A stretch of DNA of 14,046 nt from Alphaproteobacteria bacterium (GTDB lineage: Bacteria; Pseudomonadota; Alphaproteobacteria; Rhizobiales; Hyphomicrobiaceae). The notes under the pieces were generated by a model. That model was not told the origin of the DNA, did not search any database, and saw nothing but the letters and a program-made list of their open reading frames with translations. The stretch spans positions 1 through 14,046 of the forward strand of contig JAJRRE010000464.1 of assembly GCA_024279745.1 (NCBI GenBank), given 5' to 3'. How positions within the stretch are numbered: position 1 is the stretch's first letter; every line of letters begins with the position of its first letter. The position numbers and the translations under genes were made by a program. This document shows, piece by piece, positions 13,113 through 14,046 of the stretch.

Positions 13113-14046
13113 GCCGCCACCCCGGGCCGTGAAAACAGATCATGGAAGACCGGATAGATATCGGCCGGCGAAGATGCCTGGCGCATGGCGAAATTGGGGG
13201 CGTCTTCTGCTACCGTTGAATAGCTGTCCCAAAGCGGGCTTTCTTCGGACATCGACATATATTCTTCATCATAGACCTGGATGTATGAAAAATACTGGCA
13301 GATTGGCAGAACATGATTGGCCAGCAGATCGGCGCAACGGTCGGTATCTTCAAAGAAGTTGTCGCCATCGGAGGCTTGCGCTGCGTAAATGTTCCAATCC
13401 TCGGTTGGGTAGCGTTCGCCAGCCACGCGCAGCATTTCCTCCAAAGCCGATGACACGATGGTGCCACCGGTTTCATCGGAATAAAAGAAGGTTTGCTCAT
13501 CCACTTCCTGCGCTGTCGAGGTGTGGCGGATGAAGACAATCTCAACTTCGCGGTAATGGCGCGCCAGGAATACATGCAGCAACATGAAAAAACGTTTGGC
13601 CAGATCTTTCAGCTCCTGGGTCATCGAGGCGGATGTATCCATCAAGCAGAACATTACTGCCTGCGTGGTCGGCTTGGGCACGCGTTCAAAGCGGTTATAT
13701 TGCAGATCTAGCGGATCGAGAAACGGCACAGCCTTGCGCAGCCGTGTAAGATGCTCCAGAGAATAGCGCAGCTTTTCGACTTTTTCATCGTCGCGCGGAT
13801 CTTCCGCTTCGGCCGCATCCAATTCCTCTTGCGCCTTTTGCAGGCGGGCAATACTCGGCTGACCGAGCGCCCGGCGCCGTGCCAGTGATTTGCGCATGGT
13901 GCGCACCTGGTTAATGCGCGACGGCGAGCCGTCAACCGAATAACCGGCGCGCTGCGGAACGGGCGAGCGAATATTCTTTAATTTGGTTTTGATCATATTG
14001 GGCAGCACCAGATCTTCAAAAAAAAGATCGAGAAATTCGTCGCGCG
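13109..14046 (-). CDS. yeaH: DUF444 / UPF0229 protein (YeaH-like), N-terminus outside window
   Basis: About 311 residues are visible, and the frame stays open to the right edge. The full family length is about 420, so roughly 110 N-terminal residues are missing. The visible start RDEFLDLFFEDLVLPN is itself a family landmark. It is followed by a basic region (QVRTMRKSLARRRAL), a charged helical linker, and a von Willebrand A-like domain with the metal-site motif MDTSASM (DxSxS). FIRHTSTAQEVDEQTFF, ETGGTIVSSALEEM and AAQASDGDNF follow. The family is co-encoded with the PrkA serine kinase and SpoVR, and in E. coli yeaGH responds to nitrogen starvation. It overlaps spoVR by 4 bp. An internal GTG at 14008 is not the true start, because family sequence continues upstream of it. 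Confidence 0.94.
   Translation of the reverse strand, partial: RDEFLDLFFEDLVLPNMIKTKLKNIRSPVPQRAGYSVDGSPSRINQVRTMRKSLARRRALGQPSIARLQKAQEELDAAEAEDPRDDEKVEKLRYSLEHLTRLRKAVPFLDPLDLQYNRFERVPKPTTQAVMFCLMDTSASMTQELKDLAKRFFMLLHVFLARHYREVEIVFIRHTSTAQEVDEQTFFYSDETGGTIVSSALEEMLRVAGERYPTEDWNIYAAQASDGDNFFEDTDRCADLLANHVLPICQYFSYIQVYDEEYMSMSEESPLWDSYSTVAEDAPNFAMRQASSPADIYPVFHDLFSRPGVAA

Noticed and set aside
12931..13533. 200-codon plus-strand frame with a DFDFDFDLDF run
   Set aside because: It is the reverse complement of the spoVR Ser/Lys tract and of the yeaH coding region; both minus-strand genes are secure.

Overview
The window comes from a chromosome of an alphaproteobacterium, most likely from the Rhizobiales/Hyphomicrobiales or a related order. 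This rests on the gene order polyprenyl synthetase / DUF2007 / small methyltransferase / S49 peptidase / glyQ ... glyS, on alphaproteobacterial-type protein sequences, and on moderately GC-rich coding DNA. No tRNA or rRNA gene, CRISPR array, transposase or phage gene was seen.

Layout. Positions 1-533 (minus) hold the N-terminal part of a long-chain polyprenyl diphosphate synthase, cut by the window edge. It is divergent from a plus-strand run: a DUF2007 protein (640), an overlapping NPPFF methyltransferase (860), an S49 serine peptidase (1942), a small one-helix membrane protein (2875) and glyQ (3358). Between glyQ and glyS lie three genes that are not synthetase subunits: a DUF559 (Vsr-like nuclease fold) protein, a coiled-coil/zinc-ribbon orphan, and a 69-residue two-helix membrane protein. 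The zinc-ribbon gene is bracketed by two GC-rich palindromic repeats in inverted orientation. The left copy encodes the C-terminus of the DUF559 protein. The glyS gene (5636-7765) follows directly.

Positions 7766-8352, between the converging glyS and a glutathione S-transferase gene, hold no gene. They contain a nearly exact 178-bp tandem duplication (177/178 identical) and a cluster of hairpins. From 8353 onward everything is on the minus strand: a GST, a UDP-glucose 6-dehydrogenase (ugd), a 99-residue protein resembling DUF3467, a ~500-bp gap with a decayed reading frame, then spoVR preceded by the C-terminal part of a DUF444/YeaH gene that runs off the right edge. YeaH and SpoVR overlap by ATGA and are known partners of the PrkA kinase, whose gene would be expected just outside the window.

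How the genes work together. GlyQ and GlyS form the alpha2beta2 glycyl-tRNA synthetase. YeaH and SpoVR belong to a stress/starvation module. Ugd supplies UDP-glucuronate for envelope polysaccharide. The most unusual points are the repeat-bracketed insert inside the glyQ-glyS unit, with a DUF559 gene partly built from the repeat; Ser/Lys-rich N-terminal tracts on two unrelated proteins (GlyQ and SpoVR); an acidic insertion in GlyQ; and the 178-bp tandem duplication.
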